From Sapria himalayana (taxonomy: Eukaryota > Streptophyta > Magnoliopsida > Malpighiales > Rafflesiaceae): DNA of 64,000 nucleotides. Where the stretch lies: contig JAREIK010001328.1 of NCBI GenBank assembly GCA_029783825.1, forward strand, positions 233,765-297,764, read 5' to 3'. The notes under the pieces were generated by a model. It searched no databases. It had not been told where the DNA came from and saw only the letters and a program-made list of their open reading frames with translations. A program made the translations under genes and the position numbers. Shown here piece after piece: positions 1 to 12,360 of the stretch. The stretch's first letter is position 1, and every line of letters begins with the position of its first letter.

Positions 1-654
1 TTGAATTTTAATTAACTTGTGATTTTAAAATTGTTAATATTTTGATATTTTTGCATTAGTTTATTCATTGTTATTCTAAATAATAAAAGTTAAATCATGA
101 TTACTTTCTAGTTAGGAGATAAAATCATAATTTTGTTTAGATTCAATAATTTTGTAAGTAGAAGAGAGAGATTAGAGAGAGAATGAAGTTTAAAACACAT
201 TTAATCACTCTATATGATATATTTGCCAAAAAGAAGAAGAGGTCATTGTGATAATCATCATCATGTGTTTCAGGCTGTTGGATTGAAATTTTTTTGTCCC
301 GATGGACTTCTTTAATTTCACTGCCCGCTGGTTCCCACAGATGACAAATCAAACGTTGTTAGCACTTAGCACGATGATTGTAACATGTGTAATAACTTTA
401 ACTGATTTGCTTTATCAACTATATGTTATAATTGTCTCCATTGATATTAATGTGTTCCATAAACTTAAATGATATTAGATTATCTTTGTTACATTGTAAA
501 AGTTTTTTTTTTTGCTTTTTTTTTATTTTTTCTTGTTCTTCTAATTTTCTCCCTCAACAAAAACATTGAAAAAGTGCTATTAAAAAATTAGTTTCTTTTT
601 ATGTCATCTTTTTTTACTATAAAGAACAAGAAAATAATTCATCACATACACTTG

Positions 655-834
655 TGGTGTATGTGTGTGTGTGCATGTGTGTGAGTGAGTGAGTGTGTGT
701 GTGCGTGTGTGCGTGTGCGCACGTGTTTCTTATGAAAGTTTTGCAACTTGAAAATAAAACTCAATTCACTTAGGTAGATGTTTTGATGGAAAGAAATATA
801 TATATATATTTATATATGCTTACTTACATGCATG

Positions 835-868
<34 letters not shown>
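655..868. repeat. TG/GTGA microsatellites
   Basis: Two purine-pyrimidine alternating tracts are visible. One at about 655-725 mixes TG, TGAG and TGCG units. A purer (TG)n run lies at about 836-868 just after a CATG-rich stretch. Alternating TG/CG tracts can adopt Z-DNA, but that is general knowledge and not a claim about function here. Confidence 0.85.
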
Positions 869-869
<1 letters not shown>

Positions 870-1342
870 TTTTCATAGATTTAAGGAGTAATTATGTGTA
901 AATATGAATATAAAGTGCATATACATTTTGTAAGAGTTGTGTTTTACAAAGAATATTTTTTAAAATATATATATGAAGTGAAAATGTTAACGAATCATTT
1001 GGGTAATAATAAATGGGAAAATTATACTTGGTTTGGGAAAATGAATAATTAATGTTTAGTGGTACTAAGTTTAACAATTTTTTTGTCCCACTCAAACCTA
1101 GCTCATCTTATCTTTTGGGTCATTTATATATTTTGAGGGTCTGGGGTCGAAGAAGGCAAGATACTATTACTAACTATATTGTGTCACAACTATATAAAAA
1201 AAATTTATGTTTATGTATCCCAAATCAGAAATTATATTTGTTTTTTAAATTAAAAATAGTGATATTTCTTACAACAAATTGTAAAAATAATAATATCTTG
1301 GTGTATTGAAAATAATCAACCTAATTCTATCATTTGTCATAA

Positions 1343-1368
1343 TATGTATGTATGTATGTATGTATGTA
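1343..1368. repeat. ATGT tetranucleotide microsatellite
   Basis: About six uninterrupted ATGT units are visible. This is a different tetranucleotide from the GATA/TATC arrays that dominate the rest of the window. Confidence 0.85.
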
Positions 1369-1410
1369 AAAAAATCAGCAACCCTCTTTTAAAAAATATA
1401 TAAAAGAAAG

Positions 1411-1720
1411 ACTATGGGTAATGGGTTAGATCAGATAAGAATCCAACTTGCTTTTTATAAAAATCAAAAATATTTTATAATTTATATTTCTTATTTTTAA
1501 TTTTATATATATATATATATATATGTATTTATGTATGTATTTATATGTTCTATCTATATATTGTTTATATACAATATATATGTGGTAAGTATATGTATAT
1601 ATATACACACTATGGGTCAGATTAAATAGGAATCAACTTGCATTTTTATAAAAATCAAAAATATTATTTAATTTTTATTTTCTTATTTTTATATTATACA
1701 TATAAATAAATCATATATAT
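1411..1720. repeat. Diverged ~198-bp direct duplication
   Basis: The block starting ACTATGGGT at 1411 recurs at about 1609. In both copies a similar order follows: AATC(C)AACTTGC, TTTTTATAAAAATCAAAAATATT, then a TTCTTATTTTTA stretch and a TA-rich run. The two copies differ by small indels, so the duplication is not recent. Confidence 0.7.
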
Positions 1721-2329
1721 ATGATATATACAATATACATACATACTTACTTATATATATATATATATATATTGTGTGCATGTGTATATCTATATATATT
1801 GTGTTTGTGTGTGCATATTTATTTATATATATAATTTATATATACGTATATATACAATGGATCTATATGCATACAGTATGTGTATTTATATGAACAATAT
1901 ATATCAAAAAAATAAAAACCATCCTGAAACGAAGTAATAGGGCATACTTTTCTTTTGATACCCGACTAAAGTTCTTTAAACTGATGAAAATGATGGAGAT
2001 GGAATCACAGGCACTAGCATGGAAAGATTAGTGCGCATAGTTTTGTGTTGCATATGATTATTGTTGAGCAATCACATGAGTTCTATGTGAATTGCATTAC
2101 ATGATCAGAATCAAATTAATGGAATGACTTATCGGTAAAAGACGACTACATTCTGATAAATCTCTTTCTGATCAACATCACTACCATGCACATTGTGGAG
2201 AGATAAGTTTTGTCTTCCAGAGGCCCCCTCAAGAATCAAAGCTCGTTGGAGTTGGAATCTGGTGAGGGTTTATAGATAAGGTGAGATAAACTACAGAAGC
2301 AAACACCGAGCCTCTCGGAGATGCTCTTA

Positions 2330-4734
2330 AGCGTATGTTAGAGTTGAAATCCATATATTTGTAAACTTCATTTTTTTATACATATATGTATAAAAAATTA
2401 ACTATATATAACTAAATAAACAATAAATAATTATATTTACATAAAGACTCATATTTCAATTCATTTATTCATACATATATGTTAGAGTTGAATTGATGAT
2501 AAATCTCTTTTTGATATATTTTCAAAGATTTACATATATTTACATAAAGACTCATTTTTTTAAAAATTATTTTTTTATAGATAAAGATTCATTTTTCAAT
2601 TAATTTTAGGATTTACATATAGTTATATATTTTTATACATCTATATTTATTACATATATATAGATTTACATATATGTATAGATAGCTAAATAAATAATAA
2701 ATAATTATAATACATAAAGACTCATTTTTTTATTTATTATCAAAATATTTTGAACAAAGCTAATGTGTGTGTAGCAAGGTATACATGAAAAACAAGCACC
2801 TTGCAATTTTTTATTATAAAATTAATTAAACAATAAATATATAAACAACTTCAAAAAATAGATGTTTATCTTTATAACTAGAAAAATAATCAAATGGCTA
2901 CAAACTTTACAAACTTCATATAGCAAGACACACATGAAAAGATGATTGGTCTTCAAGCAACACTCCTAAGTGTTATAAAACACTCTTTATGTTAAAATAT
3001 ATATAACTATATATATTTTATTGTTATAAATTTTTAAGAATTCATATTAATTTTTATAAAGATAATATGAAATAATTTTAAAGGAATACAATTTCATATT
3101 ATTTGATATCATTTATAATTTTTAAAATTTTAAAAATTACTTAAAGTGAGAAGATAATTAAAAAAAGTTATACTTTTTATTTTAATAAAGACTGAATATT
3201 AAAAGCTAATAGTAAAAATATTACTCAATTATTTAATTCTTATAAATTTTTGTAGGGGCAAACATCTATGTATTTATTTTTAAATATTAATTTATTTTCT
3301 TTTAAATTTAATAAAAAGATTTAAATTTTTATTATAATTAAAGATTTTAAAATTTTGTATTAATTATTTTTTTAAAAGTTTCCTATAATCATAAAATTTT
3401 TTTTATACATTATAATAATATTAATATTTACTAGTTTATTCGTTAATTCAAATATTTTTTAAAATATTTTTTATTTTATCATACAATGAATTATTTTACA
3501 TTTATATTAGTATAAATTTTAATGTATGTTAATTTAATTTATAATATATCGATAAAAATTATAATACTTATTGAATTAATTATATAATGTTACTTTAATA
3601 CAAATTATTAAGTTTCTTAATTAAACATTTTAGAAAAATTTTTTGTATAATTTTTTATAAAATTAATACATCATAAAATTAGTTATTTTAGTCCATATTA
3701 ATATAATTATTTTTTGTATTTTTATATTTTTTAAATTATTTATTTATAATATCCTTTTTTTATAATTTTATGAAGAAATTATTTCTTTTAAGGACCAATC
3801 ATCTATAGACCATTAACATCCATTTAATAAACATAATTAAATAAAATATTAAAACTAATAATAAATTAAAAAAAATAAATAATTAAATATTGGCTAGAGA
3901 AATTCTATCACTAAATCCAACTCTATATTAGGGATTTAATTAGCTAGGGAAGTTTCATCACTAAATTCATCGCTATATTCCGGATTTAATTATCTAGGAA
4001 AGTTTCGTCACTAAATCTATTGATATATTCTAGATTTAATTAGCTAGGGAAGTTATGTCACTAAAATCTATCACTATATTTAGGATGAAATTGGCTAGAA
4101 AAATTCTGTCGCTAAAATCTTTCATTATATTCAGTATGTAATTAGCTAGGGAAATTCCGTCGCTATATTTCGGGATTAATTAGCTAGGGAAATTTCATTG
4201 ATAAAATCTATCGCTATGTTCCAGATGTAATTAGCTAGGGAATTCCATCGCTAAAATTTGTCGCTATGTTACAGATGAAATTAGCTAGGCAAATTTCATT
4301 GCTAAATCCATCGTTAAATCCTAGATTTTATTAGCTAGAAAAATTCCATCACTAAATCTATCGCTATATTTAGGATTTTATTAGCTAGGAAAATTTCGTC
4401 GCTAAATCCATTGCTTAATTCCCAGCTTTTTTGAGTGAAATTTACGAAAAATATTGCGTCATTAATTCATCGCTAATCTTTCACTAAATTCCCCACTTTT
4501 CTTAAGCATATTTTACGAAAATATTTTGTCGCTAATCCATCGCTAATCCATTTCTAAATTCCCCACTTTTCTTGAGCGGAATTTACAAAAAATATTCCGT
4601 CGCTAATCCGTTGCAAATTTTTAATTCAACAAAAAACCATAAATCTCTTGCTATTCCCTAACTAATCTCTCGCAATTTAGCTAGGGATTGATCCCTAGCT
4701 AAAATTTTCTAACTAAATGAACATTTTCATAGTG
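2330..4734. mobile_element. Right portion of a CACTA-family element
   Basis: The stretch ends in TTTTCATAGTG at 4734, the inverse complement of a CACTA-type terminus (CACTATGAAAA). It is preceded by subterminal repeats built on TAGCTAGGG and GTCGCTAAATC. The AT-rich part from about 2700 to 3890 is clearly related to 14500-15660 inside the element at 11444-16229, and inversely to 43836-44800. Examples are the shared segments around AGCAAGG..CATGAAAA and CAATAAATATATAAA. No transposase is visible, and I could not find the matching left terminus in the window, so the left limit given is where the family similarity begins. Confidence 0.65.
3890..4730. repeat. Subterminal ~50-60 bp degenerate repeats
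   Basis: Roughly a dozen degenerate copies of a unit containing TTAGCTAGGGAAATT, a GTCGCTAAATC-like piece and a TTTAGGAT-like piece follow one another every 50-60 bp. Subterminal repeat clusters of this kind are typical of CACTA elements, where they bind the TnpA-type protein. Binding is inferred from the family and not shown here. Confidence 0.75.
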
Positions 4735-4814
4735 TTACATCTACACGAACATGAACAAAAATATTATTATATAGATTGAAAATCAATATATATATATATA
4801 TATATAACTATATA

Positions 4815-6830
4815 TTGACAGATAGATAGACATTTAGATAGTTATATAGATATATGGATAGAAAAATAGATAGATAGTTAGATATAAGAAGAATAGATAG
4901 ACATATAGATAGACAAATCGATAGACAAATAGATAGATAGATAGATAGAAATATAGATATACATATAGATAGAAAGATAAATAAGATAGAATGATAGAAT
5001 GATAGATAGACAGACAGATAGACATATAGATTGATAGTTGATAGAAAGATATAGAGACATGTAGATAGATATTAAGATAGACAGAAATATATACACATAG
5101 ATACACACATATATAGATAGGGAGATATAGAGATAGAGCGATAGATTGAAAGGTAGATTGACTAATAGTTAAATAGAAAAATAGATAAATTGATAGAGAA
5201 AAACATAGATAGATAGATTGATAGACAATTATGTAGACAGATAGATACACAAATAGATTGGCAAATAGATAGACAGATAAATAGAAAGATATATAAATAG
5301 ATAATAGATAGATAGATAAACAAGTAGATATGGAGATAGAATGATTGATAAATAGATATATAGATAGACAGATAGATAGAAAGATAGTCAGATAAATAGA
5401 ATGACAAATAGACAAATAGACACATAAATAGATAGAAAGATAGATAAACATTTATATAGACAGACACACAGAATGATAGAGAAATAGTTTGATACACATA
5501 TTGATAAACACATAGATAGATAAATTAATAGTGAAATAGATATACAGATATATAGACAGATAGATATACATATAGATAGACATACATATATATATTGATA
5601 TATAGATAGATAGATAGATATACAGATAGTTTGATAGATTGATAGACATATTGATAGATATATTGACATATTAAAAGAAAGATCGATATAAAGATTAATA
5701 GACAGATTTTTAGACAGATTGATAGACAGATTGATAAACAGATAGATAGTTAGATAGATAGATAGATGATAGATAAATAGATAGATAAACAAATAGATAG
5801 ACTGATAGATATATAAATTATTTTTAAAATAGATAGATAGACGGATAGCTAGATAGATAAAGAAATAGATAGATAGATAGGTAAATAGATTGATATATAG
5901 ATAGATAGATAGATTAATATGTTGATAGAAAGATAGATATATAGATAGATAGATAGATAGATAAAAAATTAGATAGATAGATATACAGATAGATATACAA
6001 GTAGATAGATAGATAAATAAATAGATAGATAGACAAATAGATCGATAAATAGATAAAAATAAAGATAATCAAATAGATAGTTAGATAGTTAGATTGATTC
6101 AAAGATAGGTAGACATATAGATAGATAGATAGAGTCACAAATATATATATAGATAAATTGATAAATAGACAAACAAACAGATAGATATATAGAAAGATAA
6201 ACAAATAGATAGATAGATAGATTAGAAAAATAGATAAAAAAGTAGATAGATAGATAGACATATAGATAGACTAATTGATAGACAGAAAGATAAATAGACA
6301 GATAGATAGACAAATAGATGATCTATTTGTCAATCTAGATATACAGGCAGGTAGACATGTAGGAAGATAGTCAGGCAGGTAGAAAAATAGACACACAAAC
6401 ACATAGATCGATAGACATGTAGATTGATAGTTAGAAAGTCAAACAAATAAATAGAAATATAGATAGATAGGCAAAAAAAGAAAAATAGACATTTAGATAG
6501 ATAGTTTAATAGACAAATTGATAGACAGATTGTTAGAGAGATCGATAGATTGATTTATTGATTGACAGATAGATGGATATTTAAATAAATACACACACAC
6601 ATAGATAGATAGATAGATAGGCAGGCAACCATATAATAACTCAGTCAAGCAGGTAGACAGATAGATAGACAAACATACAGATATACAAACATGTAGAGAG
6701 ATAGTCAGAAACTCAAACAAAAAAATTGAAAGATAGATAGACAGCAAACAAAAAGACAAATAGACATATAGATGGGTAGTTTGATAGACAAATTGAAAGA
6801 CAGTTTGATAGAGAGATTAATTGAAAGATT
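4815..6830. repeat. Degenerate GATA tetranucleotide array
   Basis: About 2 kb of GATA units reads in the GATA orientation on the + strand, with frequent GACA, AATA and GAAA variants. Open frames here run on the minus strand because the TATC reading has no stop codon. They are not genes. The array lies between the right end of one CACTA element (4734) and the left end of another (6838). Confidence 0.95.
6309..6331. repeat. Perfect 11-bp inverted repeat, 1-nt loop
   Basis: The arms GACAAATAGAT and ATCTATTTGTC are separated by a single G. This places a GATA-orientation half next to a TATC-orientation half inside the array, a small version of the orientation switch seen at about 21405. Confidence 0.85.
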
Positions 6831-6832
6831 GA
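6413..6832. repeat. ~276-bp tandem duplication in GATA array
   Basis: The segment starting near 6413 (ACATGTAG..GATAGT..AGAAA.TCAAACAAA) recurs near 6689. Both copies then share TAGACAAATTGA.AGACAG.TTG and a GAGAGAT..ATTGA ending. The second copy stops directly before the CACTA terminus at 6838. This is higher-order structure laid over the simple tetranucleotide. Confidence 0.65.
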
Positions 6833-6837
6833 TATAC

Positions 6838-7150
6838 CACTAAAATAAAAATCCCAAATAGCTTGGGAATTTTCCCTAGCACATGAGTTATTTTTATCGC
6901 TAAAGTGGATATAATGATGGAATAATGATGGAACCTTTCCCAAGCTAAAGTGCTCGTTGCTAAAAAATAACGAGGGAAAGAGTCCCTAGCTAAAAAATTT
7001 TAGCGACGGAAAATACCCTAGCTAAATTAATAATTTTCCTATCTAATTTTTACCTTAATTTGAAGCTTCAAAATATTTACTAACTAAATTAGCAAAAGAA
7101 AAATCCCTAGCTAAATTACCAAGGGAAAATTTCCTATCTATTTTCATTCA
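6838..7150. repeat. Left terminal and subterminal repeats
   Basis: The terminus is followed by degenerate copies of CCCTAGCTAAA, TAGCGACGG and GAGGGAAA motifs. These are the same vocabulary as the subterminal repeats at 3890-4730, 11450-12360, 15660-16229 and 57900-58265. They mark this as a CACTA subterminal region. Confidence 0.75.
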
Positions 7151-7309
7151 AAAAACTATTTCACTATTTTATTTTTTTTTCAAAAAATTTAATTAAATAA
7201 ATTTATGTTTTTATATTAAATTGAGTAAAAACAAAAACTATAAATGATAATTTATAATTAAAAAAAAATTAAAATCAGTTAATATATTATTCTAATACAA
7301 TATTTTACA

Positions 7310-7570
7310 TAGTTAAAACAAAAATATAACAAAATTTTATTATATCTTATTTATCAATGTATCTACTGATAGTGTATAATGTTTAATCTATCCGTGAAAT
7401 TGACATTTTTTTCTCTCCCCCAACTATTCTGGTCATCATCTTTCTATTCCGACAAAGCTATCCTAGTCGTGGTGCATCATGTCTAGTGAAAAATTTCTTC
7501 ACTTCTACAAGGTTCATATGGGGAACATTGCGGTACCGCATCTGTATGAAATTTAAACTAGTCAATCAAA
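7310..7570. repeat. Arm segment with LINE empty site
   Basis: The inverse complement of this segment matches 50760-50959 joined to 57698-57760, which flank the LINE. At about 7341-7375 it carries the uninterrupted site (inversely AGATACATTGAT..AATAAGAT) that in the right arm is split by the LINE. A diverged second copy of the same unit lies at 8545-8800. Confidence 0.8.
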
Positions 7571-7619
7571 TCAAAATATATAAATAAAAAAAGTTATGTC
7601 TAGATAAATATAAAATATT

Positions 7620-8090
7620 GCAGTATATATTTACATTTATACTGTAGTGTATTTATATATATATACTACCATTTCACTAGTTAGATAAATTACTATAGTA
7701 TATGTACATATATACTGTAGTATTATATGTACATATAAACTGAGTGTATATGTACATATATACTAGAGTATTATATGTACATATATACTCGATATATATG
7801 CACATATAATATTGTAGAATTATATCTACTTATATACTATAGTATATATGTAGATATACTGAGTATATATGTACATATATAATATAGTATTATACGTACA
7901 TATATATTCAGTATATACATACACATATACTCAGTAAATACATACATATGTACTTGGTATATACGTAGATATATACTTAGTATATACATATATAATTACT
8001 CAATATATATTACATATGTACTATAGTATATATGTAAGTATATAATGCAAATTTATATGTATATATATATAATCACATAGCCTCAGATGA
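7620..8090. repeat. Palindromic TATATGTACATATA array
   Basis: Units of about 20-25 bp contain ATATATGTACATATAT, which is its own reverse complement, separated by ACTCAGTA, ACTATAGTA or ACTGAGTA. The same unit forms arrays at 8830-9135, 48120-48380, 49020-49380 and 50150-50700, all within the arms of the giant element. Confidence 0.85.
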
Positions 8091-8169
8091 CACAAAACTA
8101 CAACAAATTAGTATTACCCCATTTATACTTCAAAAAGATGGCACAAAACTTCACTATCAATATAAATAA

Positions 8170-8560
8170 GAAAAGCAAAGATCATTTAAATTTAGGAAAA
8201 TATTTCTAAAAACTCAGAGGAAAACCTGGAAGACAAGCAATGAGCTAGGCTTTGTACATCAAAGTTTGCATCTTGCCTCCCCGTAACTAGAACTCTCGCT
8301 CAATCCCAAGGTCTATAAGAGTGTTTCTTTTCCCCACCATGACAGAGCTGACAAGCTAACAAAAGAACTGACAGATGAAATAAAGATAGATCATCAATAA
8401 TGGTAACCATCAACAAAACAATAAGAAACTTGAACATAAAAAAATGGAGCACTCTACCATGCTCATGTGCAACACAAGATGATGAAAATATTTTTTGCAT
8501 AATAATTTTGAATAAATACATTCTACGCAACCATTGTTTTGCATATTTAAAACAAAAACA
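8170..8560 (-). other. Conserved arm segment with open frame
   Basis: The minus strand holds an open frame of about 76 codons containing the stretch SSSCVAHEHGRVLHF and the end YRPWD. It is the inverted counterpart of the + strand frame at 49705-50046. Both frames share this stretch, which suggests either a former coding segment or a captured gene piece. I do not recognise the protein. No start or splice signals convince me, so I do not call it a gene. Confidence 0.4.
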
Positions 8561-8829
8561 TAATAAAATTTTATTACATCTTTTTCATCAATGTATCTAG
8601 TGACATTGCATAAAGTATAATCTACTCGTAAAATTGACGTTCCTTTTCTCCCCCATTTCTTCTGATCACCATCTTTCTACTACGACAAAGTTATCCTAGT
8701 CGTGGGGCGTCATGTGTTTTGAAAAATCACTTCATTTCTATAAGCTTCGTATAGGGAACTTTGTAGTATCATATTTGTACGAAAATTAAACCAGTCAATC
8801 AATTCAAAATTAATAAATAAAAAAAGTTC

Positions 8830-9135
8830 TAAATTGATAAATATATAATACTATAGTATATATGTACATTTATACTACAGTGTATATGTACATATATACT
8901 AGCATTTCACTAGTTACATATATTACGATAGTATATATGTACATATAATTATGTAGTATTATATGTACATGTACTATAATATATATGTAGACATACTGAG
9001 TATATGTGTACATTATACTATAATATGTACGTACGTATATACTACATTATATACGTATGTACATACTGTAGTATATAAGTACCTATATACTATAGTATGT
9101 ACGTATGTACATACTACCGTATATAGGTACTTCTT
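8830..9135. repeat. Palindromic TATGTAC array, second block
   Basis: This carries the same unit as 7620-8090, with more TACGTACGTATA variants. It ends exactly where similarity to the end of the transposase gene begins (inverse of CAACAAAGAAGT at 9130-9142). Confidence 0.8.
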
Positions 9136-9450
9136 TGTTGAGATGTTGGTACTACAAAATTTGATCAAGCATTAATTTTGTAAATCATTCACCAATCACT
9201 ATTATCATGCGATAAACTCAGATATGTACAATAAATATTCTTTAGTGGCTTGAACTGCCATAATAAATGGCTCATATCGATTAAATCTATATTTATGGTT
9301 AACATACGCTAGCTTATAATCCAAATGAATCTTTGCACCCACATTTCGTGTATGATAAAACCACTCATACTTTAATATAACAATCCTATTATTTTGGAGT
9401 CCAAGATACTCAAACTTAATAACTTCTATGAGTTGACCATAATAATCAAT
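9130..9450 (-). pseudogene. CACTA transposase C-terminal (DUF4216-like) fragment
   Basis: Read on the minus strand, about 85 codons are open without a stop and give a DUF4216-like segment with EIDYYGQLIEVIKFEY, ILKYEWF, LDYKLAYVNH and YEPFIMAVQAT. The domain is typical of the C-terminus of proteins encoded beside or fused to TNP2 transposases in plant CACTA elements. It aligns closely with the + strand copy at about 20690-20990. Here it is better preserved: the + copy has stops where this one reads through. Upstream parts of the transposase are missing. The fragment lies next to the left arm and in opposite orientation to the main TNP2 gene. It is therefore the remnant of a second, inverted CACTA copy or the product of a local inverted duplication. 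Confidence 0.8.
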
Positions 9451-9519
9451 CTCATTTGCACTATAACATTAGCCTTTAATGCATATAACACTATTTAAGT
9501 GGTTATACATATATAGTTA

Positions 9520-10630
9520 TACACATATAGTTAAACACAATATTGTATGTTGTTTTACATGTAATTATAAATATAGTTTCACGTGATTATACATATAGTT
9601 ACACATAGAGTTATACTTATATTTATACAAGTAGGAATATACATTTTTTTTCATATAATTTTATATATTTATAAATATAGTTCTGTATTGGTATAGATAT
9701 AGTAACATACATTTTTATATACTAATATATAATAATGTATATTAAATATATGTTGTAAATTATTTATTTAAATATAGTTATGTACAAAGTTGTTATAGTT
9801 ATACATATCGTAGATATAATTATGTATAGTTATATGTTATTATACATATAGTATATATAGTTATAAATAGTTATATATGGTTAAACATATAGTTATATAG
9901 AGATATATTCATACCAAGTTGTTATAAGTAGTCATACATAAATGTATACAAAGTTATAAACAAATATATAGATTTATATATATGTATACATATTTACGAA
10001 TATAGTTATATTTAATTATATATAGTTTTATATAGTTATACAAATATTTATATATAGATATACACATATAGTTAAACATAATGTTATATGTTGTTATACA
10101 TGTAATTATAAATATTTTTACATGTGATTATACATATAGTTACACATATAGTTATACTTATATTTATACATGTAGGTATATATATTTTTTCATATTATTT
10201 TATATATTTATAAATATAGTTATGTATAGGCATATATATAGTAAAATACATTTTTATTAACTAATATATAAAATGTATATTAAATATATGTTGTAAATTA
10301 TTTATTTAAATATAATTATGTACAAAGTTGTTATAGTTATACATATCGTAGATATAATTATGTATAGTTATATGTTATTATACATATAGTATATATAGTT
10401 ATAAATAGTTATATATGGTTAAACATATAGTTATATAGAGATATATTCATACCAAGTTGTTATAAGTAGTCATACATAAATGTATACGAAGTTATAAACA
10501 AATATATAGATTTACATATATGTATACGTATATGTATACATAGTTACAAATATAGTTATATTTAATTATATAAAGTTTTATATTATTATACAAATATTTA
10601 TATATAGTTATACACATATAGTTAAACATA
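9520..10630. repeat. ~545-bp tandem repeat, two copies
   Basis: The motif TACACATATAGTTAAACA occurs at 9520, 10061 and 10611, giving periods of 541 and 550 bp. The copies are very similar over their whole length, and the 3' half (from TGTAAATTATTTATTTAAATAT onward) is nearly identical. Each copy is itself built from shorter ATATAGTTATA units. Another copy lies inverted at 16240-16790. Confidence 0.85.
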
Positions 10631-10639
10631 ATGTTGTAT

Positions 10640-11443
10640 GTTTTTTTTGGATCAACGCTTCTTAACCTCAAATTATTTTCAAACACTTTTATGCTAGTTC
10701 AGAATACAAATCCCATGTGTATATGTACATCCGTGAGAGAGCATGTACACTTCCAACAAGAAATAAATAGCTATCAGCAATATCTAAAGCCATCTATCCT
10801 ATCAACAAGAGAAAACAAATAAATTAACAGGTTCCATACACATTACTCACACTATTATCATTGAATGAAAATAATAATAGGCTAAAACATGATGGCAGTC
10901 ATCCAACAATTTTTTTTGTATACACTTCTATTCAAAAAACATGATGTACTTCAAGGTTTCCCATCTAGAGTCATGCCATCCTGGCCCTCCAACTAGAAGG
11001 ATAACCTGAATCTTGGCATCAAATAGGTCAAGCCAAGGTTGCAAATGCATGTTAGTTCTTAAATGGATGCTCACGAGGTTTAGCAGGATCATGCATCACC
11101 CTGAAATTAACAGGCAAAAGAAATTCGTGAGAAACCGGTCTGGGATCCCAATGCTGATGGCCAAGTAAAGATGGAAGGGCCATACAATCACTGGTAACAA
11201 TCGAAATACTTGCAACAAGTGAGGTTGGAATGTGAGTTGATGGCGGCCTAGTTGGCTTTAAAGTAGATGGACAGAAAAGTTTATTGTTCTGTGGGCACCA
11301 ATCGGGCATGTCATCATCAATGTCAAAGAGCGTCTTCTATGGGATTCTGTTCAAGAGAACTTGTTTTTCTTTCAAACTTAGCAGTGCATGAATCGTGCAT
11401 TCGGTAACTTGTTTGTGCGTGGGAATCACTTGAGCAGAGACAA
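10640..11443 (-). other. Host-gene-like stretch, possible captured exon
   Basis: This ~800-bp stretch has markedly higher GC and complexity than the AT repeats on both sides. On the minus strand an open frame at 11052-11309 (85 codons) reads plausible protein including HQHWDPRPVSHEFLLPVNF and RVMHDPAKPREHPF. Past its stop, the same strand reads LFDAKIQVILLVGGPGWHDS in another frame, over about 10985-11050. These read like exons of a real gene, but I do not recognise the family. Position beside CACTA sequence suggests transposon capture. No complete gene structure is present. Confidence 0.45.
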
Positions 11444-11449
11444 CACTAC

Positions 11450-12360
11450 AAGAAAATATTAATTTAGCTAGGAAATTTTAGCTAGTGATCAATAACTAGC
11501 TAAATTGTAAGAGATTAGCTAGGGAATAGCAAGGGATTTATGATTTTTTTTTGAAAAAAAAAATAGCAACGAATTAGCGAGAAATTATTTTTGAAAATTC
11601 CGCTCAAAAAAAGTGGGGATTTTAGTGATGGATTGAGTGACAGATTAGCGACAGAAAATTTTCGTAAATTCTGCTCAAAAAAAGATGGGATTTTAGCGAC
11701 AGATATTATGATAAAATATACCTCACTAATAAAAGCATGAAATTAATGATGGAATTAGCGAAAAATTTTCTCTAGCTAATTTTTAGCGACGAAATTAGCG
11801 ATGAATTTTCCCTTACTAATAAAATCAATGATTTAGCGACGAATTTTTCCTTGCTAATAAAATCCATGATTTAGCGACGGATTTTCTCTTGCTAATAAAA
11901 TCCATGATTTAGCTACGGATTTAGTAATTGATTTTCCATTTCTAATAAAATCCTTGATTTAGAGACAGATTTAGTGATAGATTTTCTCTTACTAATAAAA
12001 TCCATGATTTAGCGATGAATTTTCCCTTGCTAATAAAATCTATGATTTAGCGACGGATTTATCGATGGATTTTTCATTTGTAATAAAATCCATGATTTGG
12101 TGATGGATTTAGCGACGAATTTTCTATTGCTAATATAATCCATGATTTAGCGATGAATTTTCCATTGTTAATAAAATCCATGATTTAATGATAGATTTAG
12201 AGACAGACTATCCCTAGGTAATAAAATCTGTATTTTTAGATACTGATTTAGTGAGCAAATATCCCTAACTAATAAAATCCATAAATTAGTGATAGAATTT
12301 CAGGAGAAAATAAAATCCTTAATTTTGCTATGGATTTAGCGACGGTATTTCCTAGCCATT
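11450..12360. repeat. Left subterminal repeats of 4.8-kb CACTA
   Basis: A ~57-bp degenerate unit recurs more than ten times. It contains ATTTAGCGACGGATTT, TTCCCTTGCTAATAAAATCCATG and variants. It is the inverse of the units at the other end and is related to those at 3890-4730. Confidence 0.85.

Larger units (their letters stand above)
1..2330. other. AT-rich spacer without recognisable genes
   Basis: I see no convincing coding sequence in this stretch. The open frames are short, AT-driven and lack recognisable domains. It contains several microsatellites and a local ~200-bp duplication, listed separately. The part from about 1920 to 2330 is less AT-rich and more complex than its surroundings, so it could be an old captured or intergenic sequence, but no motif could be identified on either strand. 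Confidence 0.6.

Noticed and set aside
1561..1640. CACTATGGG near 1610 as the left terminus of the element ending at 4734
   Set aside because: Only CACTATG matches the expected terminus, there are no subterminal repeats after it, and it belongs to a local 198-bp duplication.
4834..6759. Minus-strand open frames in the GATA array
   Set aside because: Same artefact read on the other strand. GATA read forward gives a stop in every frame, so all frames fall on the complement.
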